Source: Mycolicibacterium lacusdiani
Lineage (GTDB): Bacteria > Actinomycetota > Actinomycetes > Mycobacteriales > Mycobacteriaceae
Direction: 5' to 3'
Length of the DNA stretch: 64,000 nt
NCBI RefSeq assembly: GCF_021916785.1
Contig: NZ_JAKCFC010000011.1
Location: 62,001 to 126,000 of the forward strand
The notes beneath the pieces were generated by a model. The model saw nothing but the letters and a program-made list of their open reading frames with translations. It did not search any database and was not told the DNA's origin. The position numbers were made by a program, and so were the translations under genes. Position 1 is the first letter of the stretch, and each line of letters begins with the position of its first letter. Shown here one piece after another: positions 24,061-33,706 of the stretch.

Positions 24061-25272
24061 TCAGACCGGTCGGTCCGGCGGCAAATCGGACGGCCGCTGC
24101 GTTGGCAGCTTCTCCGTCTTCGCCTCAGCCGCGGGCATGGGCCCGGAGTCGTCGGCCGAGCGTCTGCCGAAGAAACCGTGGTCGGCTTCGTCGAGACCTG
24201 GGTCGATCAGGGCGGACTCGGCCCGCAGCGTGAACGCGCCGAGCAGCGCGCCACCGACCAGGGCGAGCAGCCCCAGTGCGGTGAAGGTGATCGGCAGGAT
24301 GCGGCCCCACAGTCCGACGGTGTCGCCTTCGGCGCGGGCGCTGGCCACCTGAGACTCGACGGTTTCCTCGTCGGAGGTCAGGTTGTAGTCGACGAACGTG
24401 ACCTCGGGCTTGAGCGGGTCACGTGCGTAGTAGTGGTAGCCGTGCTCCTCGGTCTTGACGATGGTGCCGGACACCGGGTCCACCCAGAACGTGCGCTGAG
24501 CGGCGTAGAAGCGGTCCATCGTGATCGGATCGGCCGGATCGTCGGCGGGCAGGCCCCACAGTTCGGCGCGCGCCGTGACCTGGCTGTCCTCGTCGTTGTC
24601 GTAGAGCGACGCGTACTTGATCGGGTCGACGAGATTGTCGTCGCCGTCGTAGCCGACGTTCTGCGTGAACCGGTAGGTGTTGAGGCCGTTGACGTCCTCT
24701 TCACCCTCGTAGTTCGCGTCGTACGCCTTCTGCGCGATCGGATCGAAGAACGGGTACGTCTTCTTCTCGGTGTCGAACGGGAAGCGGTAGGACAGCCCCT
24801 CGTGCGGCAGCGCGACGTTGGTCGGAGGCGACTCGTCCTCGATGCTGCGCGGCTTCTGCACGGCGCCGCCGGGATTGGTGTCGCTGGACACCGCGAGCGC
24901 CGTCTTGCGGTCGAGCGTGACCGTGTCGACCATCGCCAGCATCAGTCCGTTGTCCTGCTGCTTGTCGGTGCGACGCAGCGTGTCGCCGACCTGGAGCGTG
25001 ACGACGTCGGCGTTCGCGGGTGCCTCGACGCTGATCTCCTGCTGCATGACCAGCGGAACGTCCCGGTCGACGACGAACTTCTCGGCCACCAGCGAGGAGG
25101 GATCGAAGGCGGTGCCCGTGCCCTCACCCACCAGTGTCGTGTCGATGTCGAGGGGGATCTTCGAGATCTTGCCCTTGGTGTAGGTAGACAGCAGCAGCGC
25201 GGCGATCAGAAGGGCAGCCCCAATGCCCATCAGCCCGCACGCCGCAAACCGTAGCGCCACAGTGCGGTTCAA
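24061..25272 (-). CDS. DUF3068 membrane-anchored protein (Rv0227c-like)
   Basis: The 403-residue protein has an N-terminal membrane helix (residues about 8-30), a large predicted extracytoplasmic domain with many acidic residues, and a C-terminal helix (LPITFTALGLLALVGGALLG), then a short cytoplasmic tail. This is the DUF3068 architecture of mycobacteria, sometimes annotated as PorA-like. The biochemical function is unknown. It is divergent from the acyltransferase gene and heads a two-gene unit with the polytopic membrane protein. Confidence 0.87.
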   Translation of the reverse strand: MNRTVALRFAACGLMGIGAALLIAALLLSTYTKGKISKIPLDIDTTLVGEGTGTAFDPSSLVAEKFVVDRDVPLVMQQEISVEAPANADVVTLQVGDTLRRTDKQQDNGLMLAMVDTVTLDRKTALAVSSDTNPGGAVQKPRSIEDESPPTNVALPHEGLSYRFPFDTEKKTYPFFDPIAQKAYDANYEGEEDVNGLNTYRFTQNVGYDGDDNLVDPIKYASLYDNDEDSQVTARAELWGLPADDPADPITMDRFYAAQRTFWVDPVSGTIVKTEEHGYHYYARDPLKPEVTFVDYNLTSDEETVESQVASARAEGDTVGLWGRILPITFTALGLLALVGGALLGAFTLRAESALIDPGLDEADHGFFGRRSADDSGPMPAAEAKTEKLPTQRPSDLPPDRPV

Positions 25273-25394
25273 ACCGTGCTCCTTATCCTACGGGCGAGCA
25301 CTGTGCTCGACAGCCCTAAGGCAAACTCGTTCGACCCTAACAGGGTCGACTGGGGCCGGGCCCTACTAGCAGGCCTTCGGGCACACTGGGCGCC

Positions 25395-26561
25395 GTGACC
25401 GAGAGTAAAGGGGCGAGCGATCGGCTCGGCTTCCTGCCCGCCGTCGAGGGGATGCGCGCGTGCGCGGCCATCGGCGTCGTCATCACCCACGTCGCGTTCC
25501 AGACCGGGTACACCTCAGGCGTGACGGGCCGGGTGCTCGGCCGGTTCGATCTGGCCGTCGCCGTCTTCTTCGCACTGTCGGGATTCCTGCTGTGGCGCGG
25601 TCACGCCGCTGCCGCCCGCGGGCTGCGGCAGCGCCCGCCGACGGGCCACTACCTGCGCTCGCGCATCGTGCGCATCATGCCGGGCTACCTGGTCGCCGTC
25701 GTGGTGATCCTGTCCCTACTGCCCGAGGTGAAGGCCGACCTCACCGTCTGGCTCGCCAACCTGACCCTCACGCAGATCTACGTGCCGCTGACGTTGACCG
25801 CCGGCCTGACCCAGATGTGGAGCCTGTCGGTCGAGGTCAGCTTCTACCTGGTGCTGCCGCTGCTCGCGCTGTTCGCTCGGCGGCTGCCGGTGCGTGCCCG
25901 GGTTCCGGTGATCGCGGCCGTCGCCGTGGCGAGCCTGGCGTGGGGTCTCATCCCGTTCGACGCTCCGTTCGGCGTCAATCCGCTGAACTGGCCACCGGCG
26001 TTCTTCTCCTGGTTCGCCGCGGGGATGCTGATCGCCGAGTGGACCGTCAGCCCCGTCGGGTTGGCGCACCGGCTGGCCAGGCGGCGGTGGCTCATGGCGG
26101 TCGTCGCGGTAGTCGCGTTCGCCATCGCGGCGTCGCCGATCGCGGGGCCCGAGGGCCTGACGCCGGGCACGGTCGGTCAGTTCGTGGTGAAGACCGCGAT
26201 GGGCGCACTCGTCGCCGGTGCGCTGCTGGCACCCCTGGTACTCGACGGCCCCCACGCCACGCACCGGTGGCTTGGCAGCGCGCCGATGGTGACGCTCGGC
26301 CGCTGGTCCTACGGCCTGTTCGTCTGGCACCTCGCCGCTCTGGCGATGGTGTTCCCCGTCATCGGGCAGTTCGCGTTCAGCGGCAACATGCCGGTCGTGC
26401 TGGCGTTGACGCTGGTGTTCGGCTTCGCGATCGCCGCGGTGAGCTACGCCCTGGTGGAGTCGCCGTGCAGGCAGGCGCTGCGGCGCTGGGAGCGACGCCA
26501 CGATCCGTCGCCGCTGGACAGCTCGATCACCGACGCTCCGGAGCCCGCCCGGGCGGTGTGA
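25395..26561 (+). CDS. Acyltransferase 3-family integral membrane protein (Rv0228-like)
   Basis: The 388-residue protein has about ten membrane segments and the acyltransferase 3 signatures: FLPAVEGMRACAAIGVVITH near the N-terminus with the conserved His, a FFALSGFLLWR motif with RSRIVRIMPGY, and MWSLSVEVSFYLVLPLLAL. Such proteins O-acylate extracytoplasmic glycans or lipids. The start is GTG at 25395. Together with the neighbouring glycosyltransferase and AftD it suggests decoration of arabinogalactan, lipomannan or a glycolipid, but the target is unproven. Confidence 0.9.
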   Translation: MTESKGASDRLGFLPAVEGMRACAAIGVVITHVAFQTGYTSGVTGRVLGRFDLAVAVFFALSGFLLWRGHAAAARGLRQRPPTGHYLRSRIVRIMPGYLVAVVVILSLLPEVKADLTVWLANLTLTQIYVPLTLTAGLTQMWSLSVEVSFYLVLPLLALFARRLPVRARVPVIAAVAVASLAWGLIPFDAPFGVNPLNWPPAFFSWFAAGMLIAEWTVSPVGLAHRLARRRWLMAVVAVVAFAIAASPIAGPEGLTPGTVGQFVVKTAMGALVAGALLAPLVLDGPHATHRWLGSAPMVTLGRWSYGLFVWHLAALAMVFPVIGQFAFSGNMPVVLALTLVFGFAIAAVSYALVESPCRQALRRWERRHDPSPLDSSITDAPEPARAV

Positions 26562-26571
26562 GCGCGGTGAG

Positions 26572-27567
26572 TCAGTAACCGCCCTGCATGCTGAAGATCC
26601 GGCGCGGGTTGTCGACGAGCATCGTGGTGATCTGCTCGTCGGTGACACCGAGTTGCTCGAGCGCGGGGATGACGTCGTCGTGAATGTGTAGGTAGTGCCA
26701 ATTGGGCAGTGCCACCGGCAGAGTCGCCTCGGGTAGCGCGTCGAAGTAGCAGGACGCGTCGTGCGAGAGCACCATCTTGTCGGCGTGGCCCCGCTCGCAC
26801 ATGGTCGCGACGGTCCGCACGCGTTCCTCCGTGGACAGGAACGCGTCCACGCCGAACCGGTCCATCCCGATGTAGGAACCGGCGGCGACGAGTTCCTCGA
26901 GGTAACCGATGTCGGTGGTGTCACCGCAGTGCCCGATCACCACGCGGGAGAGGTCGACGCCCTCCTCGGCGAAAACGCGCTGCTGGTCGAGGCCGCGCCG
27001 GGATGAGGCGTGGGTGTGCGTGGAGATCGGCACGCCCGTCTGGCGGTGTGCCTGCGCGACGGCCCGCAGGACCCGTTCGACGCCGGGCGTCAGGCCGGGT
27101 TCGTCGGTGGCGCACTTGAGGATCGCCGCCTTCATGCGTGGTGCCTCGTCCGGGCCGGTCGCAACGCCGACCTCGATGTCGCGGACGAACATCTCGGTCA
27201 TGAGCTCCGGGCCGCCCAGTGGGGCACCCGGCCCGCGGTAGTGGAAGTACATGGGCACGTCGTCGAACGTGTACAGGCCCGTGGCCACCACGATGTTGAG
27301 GTCGGTCTGCGCCGCGATGCGCGCGATTCGGGGCAGGTAGCGGCCCAGGCCGATCACGGTGAGGTCGACGATCGTGTCGACGCCGCGGGCCTTGAGTTCG
27401 CGCAAGCGCGTGACGGCGTCGGCCTCGCGGGTGGCTTCGTCGCCGAAGCCCTCCGGGTAGTTCAGCGTGATCTCGGTGGTCATGATGAAGACGTGCTCGT
27501 GCATGAGCGTGACGCCCAGGTCGGCTGTCTCGATCGCACCGGCCGCGGTGTTCACCAGTGAGCGCAT
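26572..27567 (-). CDS. php: Phosphotriesterase-like lactonase (Rv0230c-like)
   Basis: The 331-residue TIM-barrel protein keeps all binuclear metal ligands: His23 and His25 (MHEHVF), carboxylated Lys151 (AILKCAT), His184 (ISTHTHA), His213 (VIGHCGD) and Asp270 (LSHDAS). The family (PLL) hydrolyses lactones and, weakly, phosphotriesters. The ATG at 27567 follows GAGGGAG and gives the normal length; a longer in-frame version has no support. It converges on the acyltransferase gene with 10 bases between them. Confidence 0.9.
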   Translation of the reverse strand: MRSLVNTAAGAIETADLGVTLMHEHVFIMTTEITLNYPEGFGDEATREADAVTRLRELKARGVDTIVDLTVIGLGRYLPRIARIAAQTDLNIVVATGLYTFDDVPMYFHYRGPGAPLGGPELMTEMFVRDIEVGVATGPDEAPRMKAAILKCATDEPGLTPGVERVLRAVAQAHRQTGVPISTHTHASSRRGLDQQRVFAEEGVDLSRVVIGHCGDTTDIGYLEELVAAGSYIGMDRFGVDAFLSTEERVRTVATMCERGHADKMVLSHDASCYFDALPEATLPVALPNWHYLHIHDDVIPALEQLGVTDEQITTMLVDNPRRIFSMQGGY

Positions 27568-27650
27568 CCATGACTCCCTCGACCAGGGGGATGCTACGTG
27601 GGATCCTGTCGGACCTGGGCGGTTTGGGACGACGCGGGCATGATGGCGGC

Positions 27651-28079
27651 ATGGCATCCGAATCCCTGACCACCGACGTCGTCGCCTTCCTGTCATCGGG
27701 CACTCGCACCGGCAAGCTCGGCTACCTGGCCAAGGACGGACGGCCACTCGTCGCGCCGATCTGGTTCGTCGTCGACGGGGAGCAGCTGGTCTTCAACACC
27801 GGGCGGGATACCGCGAAAGGCCGTGCGTTGGCGCGTGATCCGCGGGTGGTGCTGGTGGTCGACGACGAGCATCCGCCGTTCTCCTTCGTGCAGGTTCAGG
27901 GCACCGCCTCGATCAGTGACGACGACCCCGACCTATTGCCGATCGCCACCCGGATCGCGGCGCGCTACATGGGACCCGAGCGCGCCGAGGAATTCGGCAG
28001 GCGCAACGCAGTACCCGGCGAGTTGGTCGTGCGCATCACGCCGACGAAGGTCATCGCTGCGTTCGACGTGGCCGACTGA
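27651..28079 (+). CDS. PPOX-class F420-dependent oxidoreductase
   Basis: The 142-residue product has the split-barrel flavin/deazaflavin-binding fold: KLGYLAKDGRPLVAPIWFVVDGEQLVFNT near the N-terminus, then KGRALARDPRVVLVVDDEHPPFSFVQVQG. This matches the PPOX-class F420-dependent family common in mycobacteria. The natural substrate is unknown. The ATG at 27651 agrees with the usual family start. It is divergent from the lactonase gene, and its end overlaps the convergent aftD gene by 29 bases. Confidence 0.87.
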   Translation: MASESLTTDVVAFLSSGTRTGKLGYLAKDGRPLVAPIWFVVDGEQLVFNTGRDTAKGRALARDPRVVLVVDDEHPPFSFVQVQGTASISDDDPDLLPIATRIAARYMGPERAEEFGRRNAVPGELVVRITPTKVIAAFDVAD

Positions 28080-31000
28080 CCGGGTCGGTGGCAGGCCACA
28101 CCGCGGAGGCCGCGAGCATCGCCACCGAGACGAGCGCCAGCAGTTGCACGCCCCAGAAGTGCCCGACGTAGCCGTCGACCGAGCGCCACGGGTTTTGGCT
28201 GAGCACTGCGCCGGCCAGGATCAGCCCACCCGACGTCACCACCATCGCGGTGCGATCGAGTGCGGTGGGCCGATGTCGTAGCAGGTGCCGCACGCCGATG
28301 CAGGCGGCCATCGCCACCAGGCCCACCCAACCCGACACGATCCCGCCGAGCGCCAGGGCCGCAGCTCCTGCGGCGACGGGCGGGACCCGCCACGGCTGGG
28401 CGGCCACCTCGTCGGGACGTGGTCTGCGGGTCGGCCACAGCGCCAACAGCGCGAGCAGCGGCAGCAGTGCCAGGCCGCCGAAGAGGCCGGTTCGGTAGAG
28501 CGTGTTAGACGCGAAGTCCAGTGTCACCGAACCGGTTACACCTCCCGGCACCAGCCAGCCCTGCTGCCATCCGTTCACCGTCACGGGTCGCAGCACGGTT
28601 CCGTCCTGGTCTCGGGCGACCCAGCCGGGGTTGACGCTCTCGGGTACCACCAGCACCCGGTTGGCTGGTGCGGCAGCGATCTCGACGACTCGGCGGTCAT
28701 TGGTCCACTCGCCGGTCTCGGCTCTGGTGGTCGGCGCGGGCTGGACGTCGCGCTCGGCCGGGGTCGTCAACTGCACGCCGTCGACGAAGAAGGCACTGCC
28801 GGGGCTGACCAACAGTTCCTGCTGCCCGGCGGGGAGCGCGATGGGGGCGCGCAGGCACGGTGTCGCGGCGATCGGGTTGCCGTCGAGGAGGTCGCCGACG
28901 GTGGTGTCGACCGACGTCTGGACGAACAGGCCCGCCAGCCCGATGATCGGGCCCCTACCGCAGGGCAGCGTGACCGCGCGGTCCCGGTTGGTGGCGGCGT
29001 CCGCGGCCGCGATCGCCGTGCCGCGACGGTCCAGTGCCGTGACCTCGGCGAGGCCGGGCGGCTTGACCTGGTCGAAACCCAGTGACGTGCGGTCGATTAC
29101 GTCCGACCAGTCCAGGATCGACACCTTGACCAGGTCAGTGGTGCGAGGGTGCAGCCGTACGGTCTGCGCGCCACCCTGCGGATCCAGCGACCGGACCTGC
29201 GGGCCGTCGCCGAGGTCGATGGCCACCAGCGTCGGGTGTGCAGGCAGCGCCGACGAGCTGGGTGCCAGACGCAGCGCGGCCACCTCGGTCGGCTGCGGCA
29301 GGCGGATCTCGAGGTTGGCGCCGGTGCGGTGCTGCACGACGCGCTGCGGCGCGGTCCAGGAGGTGCGCAGATCGCCGTCGGTGGCGGCATAGGACGAGCC
29401 GAGCACATCGATCGGATCGGCCTCACCGTCGGCCCGCGTCGTGCCCGGCTGCCTGATCAGGTCGGCGAGGTTCGGGCCCTGACGGGCGCGCACCCACACC
29501 GTCGGCGTCACGGTCGTCGGGGTGGGCACCGCAAGCGTGCGGCTGAGGTTGACCGGTTCCTCGGGTGCCAGTGCCATGGCCGCAGCGCACAGCACGCCGT
29601 CGGGACCGTCGGCGCAGCCCGGCCGGCCGAGCAGCTCGGAGCCCAGATCCCATTGCGCGACGGCCGATCCCGGTGGCGGTGCGGGAACCTCCACGGTGCG
29701 GCGCAGGTTCACCGGCTGGGCGAAGCCGTTCGCGTCGAACTGCGTGATCGAGAAGTCGGTGATGCCGAACTGGACTCCGGCCGAGCCGTCGTCGGTGCCG
29801 ATCGCGGTGAACCGCACCCACGGCGTCTCGCCATATGGCAGCGCGACGCTGACCGGTTTGCCAGGCTCGTCGAAGCGAATAGTGCTGGTGCCGTTGGCCG
29901 TCGACACCTCGATGCGCCGCACCTGCGCCCCCACGGCCGTCGCGCTCGGCGTGATGGTGACGGTCGCGTTGGCGATGGGACGGTCGAAGTCGACCTGGAG
30001 CCACTGACCCAGCGCAGCCTGCAGCGAATTGGACACCCAACTGGTCGACGAATCGCCGTCGATGGCGGCGGCAGGGCCGGTCGCGGGCGCCACGTACGGC
30101 AGGGCCGTCGAGTCGGCGGAGGAACTGGACACGGTGAGCCGGCCGCCCGGCCACGAGCCGTACACGGTGTCGGTTCCCGGTGCCGGATAGTCCATCACGC
30201 GGTTGAACGTGCGCCGCGGATCGTCGGGGGCACGGATGGCCGACGAGTGGTCGTCGACGCGACCGTAGTCGGTCTCGCGCGCCGCAGGTGTGTCGCTGAC
30301 GACGACGACCGGTGCGGACAGTCCGGCGCGCTCGGCGTCCGCCGTCAGCAGCATCGGACCAAGGGGCTTCTCGCCCAACAACCTTCGACGTTCGTCGAGG
30401 CGTAGCAGCGCCTCGGGTGCCCCGTCGACGCGGGCCATGGCGTCGGCGTCGACCAGGTACGGCCGCGTCGGCACCGACCCGTCGACGCGGTAGATCTCGA
30501 CGGCCGGGTACGGCGGCCGCAGTCCGCTGTCGCTGATGAACCCCTCCAGCGTGCCCGGTCCGATCAGCTCGCCGAACTCGGCGACCCTCGTCAAGCCGGG
30601 CGACCCGTCGATGGCGCGGTGTACCAGCAGCGGTCGCGCCGACCGCGACCCGTCGGGGTCGAGATCGTTGCGGACCACCACGTACGAGATGCCCTGGCGT
30701 GCCAGTGTTTCCGCCAGACCGGCAGACGGCCGTCCCGCGGCGAACAGGCGTTGCACCGAGTCCAGCGCACGGATCGTCTGCGGCGGGGTCAGCGGGATGG
30801 AATCGCGCACCCCCCATGGGCTGGCGCCGAGGACCTGAAGTGGTTCGTCGTGACTGTTGCCCCACACCTGCGTCGCGAACGGCGCTCCCGGTGCGACCAG
30901 GACGCGGCCCGGGTCGGGGAAGTTGTTGGCGTCCAGCCACGCTGCCGCCTCGTGCCAGTACCCGGGGATCGCGGTGAAACCGCCCGCCGGTGACAGCCGG

Positions 31001-32232
31001 CCGGTCCACGCCAGCGAGCTGCCCGCGGTCAGCGCGACCAGCACGACGACGCCGACGGCCACCCGCTTGTCGCGTTCAGGGTGGGTGAACGCCGCTACCC
31101 ACTCACTGCGTGGAGCGCTGCCCGGCAGCGGTATCCGGCCGAGGAGGTGGGCGATGCCGAGGGCGATCGGCAACCGGAGCAGCGGCTCGAGTTTGTGCAC
31201 GTTGCGCAGCGGCGTTCCCGAGGCGTCGAGGAATGCCTGCACCTGCTGGGCGATGGGCGAACCGAGGCCGCCGGAGTAGCCGGCCGCGAGCAGAACCAGG
31301 CCGGTGAACAGCATGACCAACAGGCGGCCGCGGGCGGGCATCGACCGCATCGCCAGGCCCGCCAGACCCGCGGCGGCCACCAGCGTGGTCGCCAGGACCG
31401 CCACCGAGCCCGTCACCAGCGACGAGCCTGCGGTGGCGTTCGGCGCGACGAATGGCGTCCAGCTGTAGGTGCCGCGCAGCACCTCCGTGAGCGACAGCCA
31501 CTGCGTCGTCACCCCGGAGGACTCGATGAAGTCGAGGAACGGCGGACTGACCCGGCCCAGCACGAACAGCGCGACTACCCACCACGCCACGGCAAGGACG
31601 GTGCACAGCGCCCACCAGCCGGTGAACCGCCACCACAGCCGGTTGGGTCGGTGCGCGGCCCACCAGATCAGCGCGGCGAGGCAGCCGGTGAGCGTCGCGA
31701 CGGCGTTGACCGCACCCATCAGCGCGACGGCGCCCGCGGACCGCGCGGCCAGCTGCCGCACCCGTGGGTCACCGCGCAGCGCGAGGATCACCGGCAGCAG
31801 CACCCACGGCGCCAGCATCATCGGCAGCGTCTCCGACGAGATCGCGCCGATCGTGGTCAGCACCCGCGGTGACAGCGTGAACGCCGCGGCGGCGATCACG
31901 CGCGAGCCTCGGCTGCCGATGCCCAGTGCCTCCGCGACCCGCAGTACCCCCCAGAACCCCACGACGAGGAGCAGCGCCCACCACAGCCGCTGCGTCACCC
32001 AGCCGGGCAGGCCGACGACGTCACCGGCGAGGAAGAAGGCACCGTGTGGGAAGAGGTAGCCGTATGCCTGATTCTGCGTCTGCCCGAACGGCAGGTCGCC
32101 GTTCCACAGGTGGGCGGCGCGCGCGAGGAAGCGCAGCGGGTTCGCGGTGAGGTCGAGTTTGGTGTCGGGCGCGATCTGCCCGGGGGATTGGGCGAAGCTC
32201 AGGATCAGCGCGACGGCGCTGACCAGCCACAA
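28051..32232 (-). CDS. aftD: Arabinofuranosyltransferase D
   Basis: The product is about 1393 residues, close to the 1400 of M. tuberculosis AftD (Rv0236c). The N-terminal half is a GT-C membrane region with DTKLDLTANPLRFLARAAHLW and YGYLFPHGAFF, recognisable AftD sequence. The rest is a long extracytoplasmic part with carbohydrate-binding-like beta domains, and four or so membrane helices close the protein. AftD adds arabinofuranose from decaprenyl-phosphoarabinose to arabinogalactan and lipoarabinomannan. The only usual start is TTG at 32232, but in-frame sequence SISRRW continues upstream like other AftD N-termini, so the true start may be a rarer codon up to about 20 bases earlier. Confidence 0.95.
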   Translation of the reverse strand: MWLVSAVALILSFAQSPGQIAPDTKLDLTANPLRFLARAAHLWNGDLPFGQTQNQAYGYLFPHGAFFLAGDVVGLPGWVTQRLWWALLLVVGFWGVLRVAEALGIGSRGSRVIAAAAFTLSPRVLTTIGAISSETLPMMLAPWVLLPVILALRGDPRVRQLAARSAGAVALMGAVNAVATLTGCLAALIWWAAHRPNRLWWRFTGWWALCTVLAVAWWVVALFVLGRVSPPFLDFIESSGVTTQWLSLTEVLRGTYSWTPFVAPNATAGSSLVTGSVAVLATTLVAAAGLAGLAMRSMPARGRLLVMLFTGLVLLAAGYSGGLGSPIAQQVQAFLDASGTPLRNVHKLEPLLRLPIALGIAHLLGRIPLPGSAPRSEWVAAFTHPERDKRVAVGVVVLVALTAGSSLAWTGRLSPAGGFTAIPGYWHEAAAWLDANNFPDPGRVLVAPGAPFATQVWGNSHDEPLQVLGASPWGVRDSIPLTPPQTIRALDSVQRLFAAGRPSAGLAETLARQGISYVVVRNDLDPDGSRSARPLLVHRAIDGSPGLTRVAEFGELIGPGTLEGFISDSGLRPPYPAVEIYRVDGSVPTRPYLVDADAMARVDGAPEALLRLDERRRLLGEKPLGPMLLTADAERAGLSAPVVVVSDTPAARETDYGRVDDHSSAIRAPDDPRRTFNRVMDYPAPGTDTVYGSWPGGRLTVSSSSADSTALPYVAPATGPAAAIDGDSSTSWVSNSLQAALGQWLQVDFDRPIANATVTITPSATAVGAQVRRIEVSTANGTSTIRFDEPGKPVSVALPYGETPWVRFTAIGTDDGSAGVQFGITDFSITQFDANGFAQPVNLRRTVEVPAPPPGSAVAQWDLGSELLGRPGCADGPDGVLCAAAMALAPEEPVNLSRTLAVPTPTTVTPTVWVRARQGPNLADLIRQPGTTRADGEADPIDVLGSSYAATDGDLRTSWTAPQRVVQHRTGANLEIRLPQPTEVAALRLAPSSSALPAHPTLVAIDLGDGPQVRSLDPQGGAQTVRLHPRTTDLVKVSILDWSDVIDRTSLGFDQVKPPGLAEVTALDRRGTAIAAADAATNRDRAVTLPCGRGPIIGLAGLFVQTSVDTTVGDLLDGNPIAATPCLRAPIALPAGQQELLVSPGSAFFVDGVQLTTPAERDVQPAPTTRAETGEWTNDRRVVEIAAAPANRVLVVPESVNPGWVARDQDGTVLRPVTVNGWQQGWLVPGGVTGSVTLDFASNTLYRTGLFGGLALLPLLALLALWPTRRPRPDEVAAQPWRVPPVAAGAAALALGGIVSGWVGLVAMAACIGVRHLLRHRPTALDRTAMVVTSGGLILAGAVLSQNPWRSVDGYVGHFWGVQLLALVSVAMLAASAVWPATDPVSRPRRTQR

Positions 32233-32269
32233 CCAGCGCCGAGAAATGGAGGTGTCCCCGTGTGCTGCG

Positions 32270-32443
32270 CTACGTACGGTCGCCGTACTCGACCCTGTTG
32301 AGCACCGACGACGCCGGATCGCCCGCCTGAACGGGGGGCTTGCTGTCCTCTTGGACCATCAGCGTCACGCCGAAGATTGCGGCCGCGCCGAGGAGCAGGC
32401 CAACGACGATGCTGGCTGCCGCAGGCAAGACGAACCGATCCAC
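32270..32443 (-). CDS. Small secreted/membrane protein (Rv0236A-like)
   Basis: A GTG-started frame of 57 codons gives MDRFVLPAAASIVVGLLLG, then a hydrophobic stretch and the polar tail VLNRVEYGDRT. Length, sequence character and position before aftD match the small protein Rv0236A of M. tuberculosis. One N-terminal membrane helix (about residues 5-30) suggests a membrane-anchored or secreted product. It ends 37 bases before aftD on the same strand, so cotranscription is likely. The function is unknown. Confidence 0.88.
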   Translation of the reverse strand: MDRFVLPAAASIVVGLLLGAAAIFGVTLMVQEDSKPPVQAGDPASSVLNRVEYGDRT

Positions 32444-32476
32444 TGGGCCAAACTAGCACGGCGCCCGTTAGCCTCG

Positions 32477-33706
32477 ATGACCATGGCTGCAACCCTCCGA
32501 ACGCCGACCGGACGATCCCGTGCCCTCTGCGCCGTGCTGGCCGCATCGGCTCTGACCTTGGCTTGCACCCCGGGATCGGCAGTGTCGGAGCCCAGACCGG
32601 AAAACCCTGCCGCCGACGCTCCGGTGTCCGCCCTGACGCCGACGCCGGTGTCGACCTCCACCACGCTGCCCCCAACGCCGGGTGCGCCTGCCTGCGGTTC
32701 CGGCGACGCGCTGCTGGCGTCGATGTCGACCCGGGACAAGCTCGCGCAGTTGCTGATGGTCGGGGTGACCGGGGCGGCTGACGCCACGGCCGTCGTCGAT
32801 CAGCACCACGTCGGCGGCATCATGATCGGTAGCTGGACCGACCTGTCGATGCTGAACGACGGCACGATCCCCGCCTTGGCGGGCACCTCCGCTCCGCTAC
32901 CGCCCGCGGTCAGCGTGGACGAGGAGGGCGGCCGGGTGTCCCGGCTGAAGTCGATCATCGGCGTGCAGCCCTCACCGCGGGTGCTCGCGCAGAGCAATAC
33001 CCCCGCCCAGGTGCGCGACATCGCATTCGCGCGCGGGCAGGCGATGCGCGGGCTCGGCATCACGGTCGACTTCGCGCCGGTCGTCGACGTCACGACCGAG
33101 TCGGACGACGAGGTCATCGGCGATCGCTCGTTCGGCTCCGACCCCGCCCAGGTGACCGAGTACGCCGGCGCCTACGCCCAGGGCCTGCGCGACGCGGGCG
33201 TGCTGCCCGTGCTCAAGCACTTCCCGGGCCACGGCAGCGCATCGGGCGACTCGCACGTCGGCGGCGTCGTCACGCCGTCCATCGGCGACCTGCAGACCAG
33301 TGACCTGATTCCGTACCGGACGTTGACCACGCAGGCGCCTGTCGGCGTCATGGTCGGCCACATGCAGGTGCCCGGGCTGACCGGCAGCGACCCCGCGAGC
33401 CTGAGCCCCGCGGCGTACGCCCTGCTGCGCTCGGGCGGGTACGGCGGACCGCCGTTCAACGGCATCGTCTACACCGACGACCTGTCGAGCATGGGCGCCA
33501 TCAACCAGCGCTACGGCGTGGCCGAGGCGGTGCTGCGCTCACTGCAGGCCGGTGCGGACGTCGCACTGTGGATCACCACCGGTGAGGTGCCCGCCGTGCT
33601 CGACCGGCTCGAGAGCGCCGTCAACGCCGGTGAACTCGACATGAGTCGCATCGACGGCTCGGTGCTCCGGATCTCGGGCACCAAGGGCCCGTCACCGCGT
33701 TGCTGA
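32477..33706 (+). CDS. lpqI: Lipoprotein LpqI, beta-N-acetylglucosaminidase (GH3/NagZ)
   Basis: The 409-residue preprotein has a lipoprotein signal with lipobox LTLAC (Cys30), a Pro/Thr-rich linker to about residue 75, and a GH3 N-acetylglucosaminidase barrel. It shows the NagZ loop KHFPGHG..SGDSH with the acid/base His and the nucleophile Asp in YTDDLSSMGAI. It releases GlcNAc from peptidoglycan fragments for cell-wall recycling, at the outer face of the membrane. An ATG two codons later (32483) is equally plausible. It is divergent from the Rv0236A-like gene by 33 bases, and its stop touches that of the next, convergent gene. Confidence 0.93.
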   Translation: MTMAATLRTPTGRSRALCAVLAASALTLACTPGSAVSEPRPENPAADAPVSALTPTPVSTSTTLPPTPGAPACGSGDALLASMSTRDKLAQLLMVGVTGAADATAVVDQHHVGGIMIGSWTDLSMLNDGTIPALAGTSAPLPPAVSVDEEGGRVSRLKSIIGVQPSPRVLAQSNTPAQVRDIAFARGQAMRGLGITVDFAPVVDVTTESDDEVIGDRSFGSDPAQVTEYAGAYAQGLRDAGVLPVLKHFPGHGSASGDSHVGGVVTPSIGDLQTSDLIPYRTLTTQAPVGVMVGHMQVPGLTGSDPASLSPAAYALLRSGGYGGPPFNGIVYTDDLSSMGAINQRYGVAEAVLRSLQAGADVALWITTGEVPAVLDRLESAVNAGELDMSRIDGSVLRISGTKGPSPRC

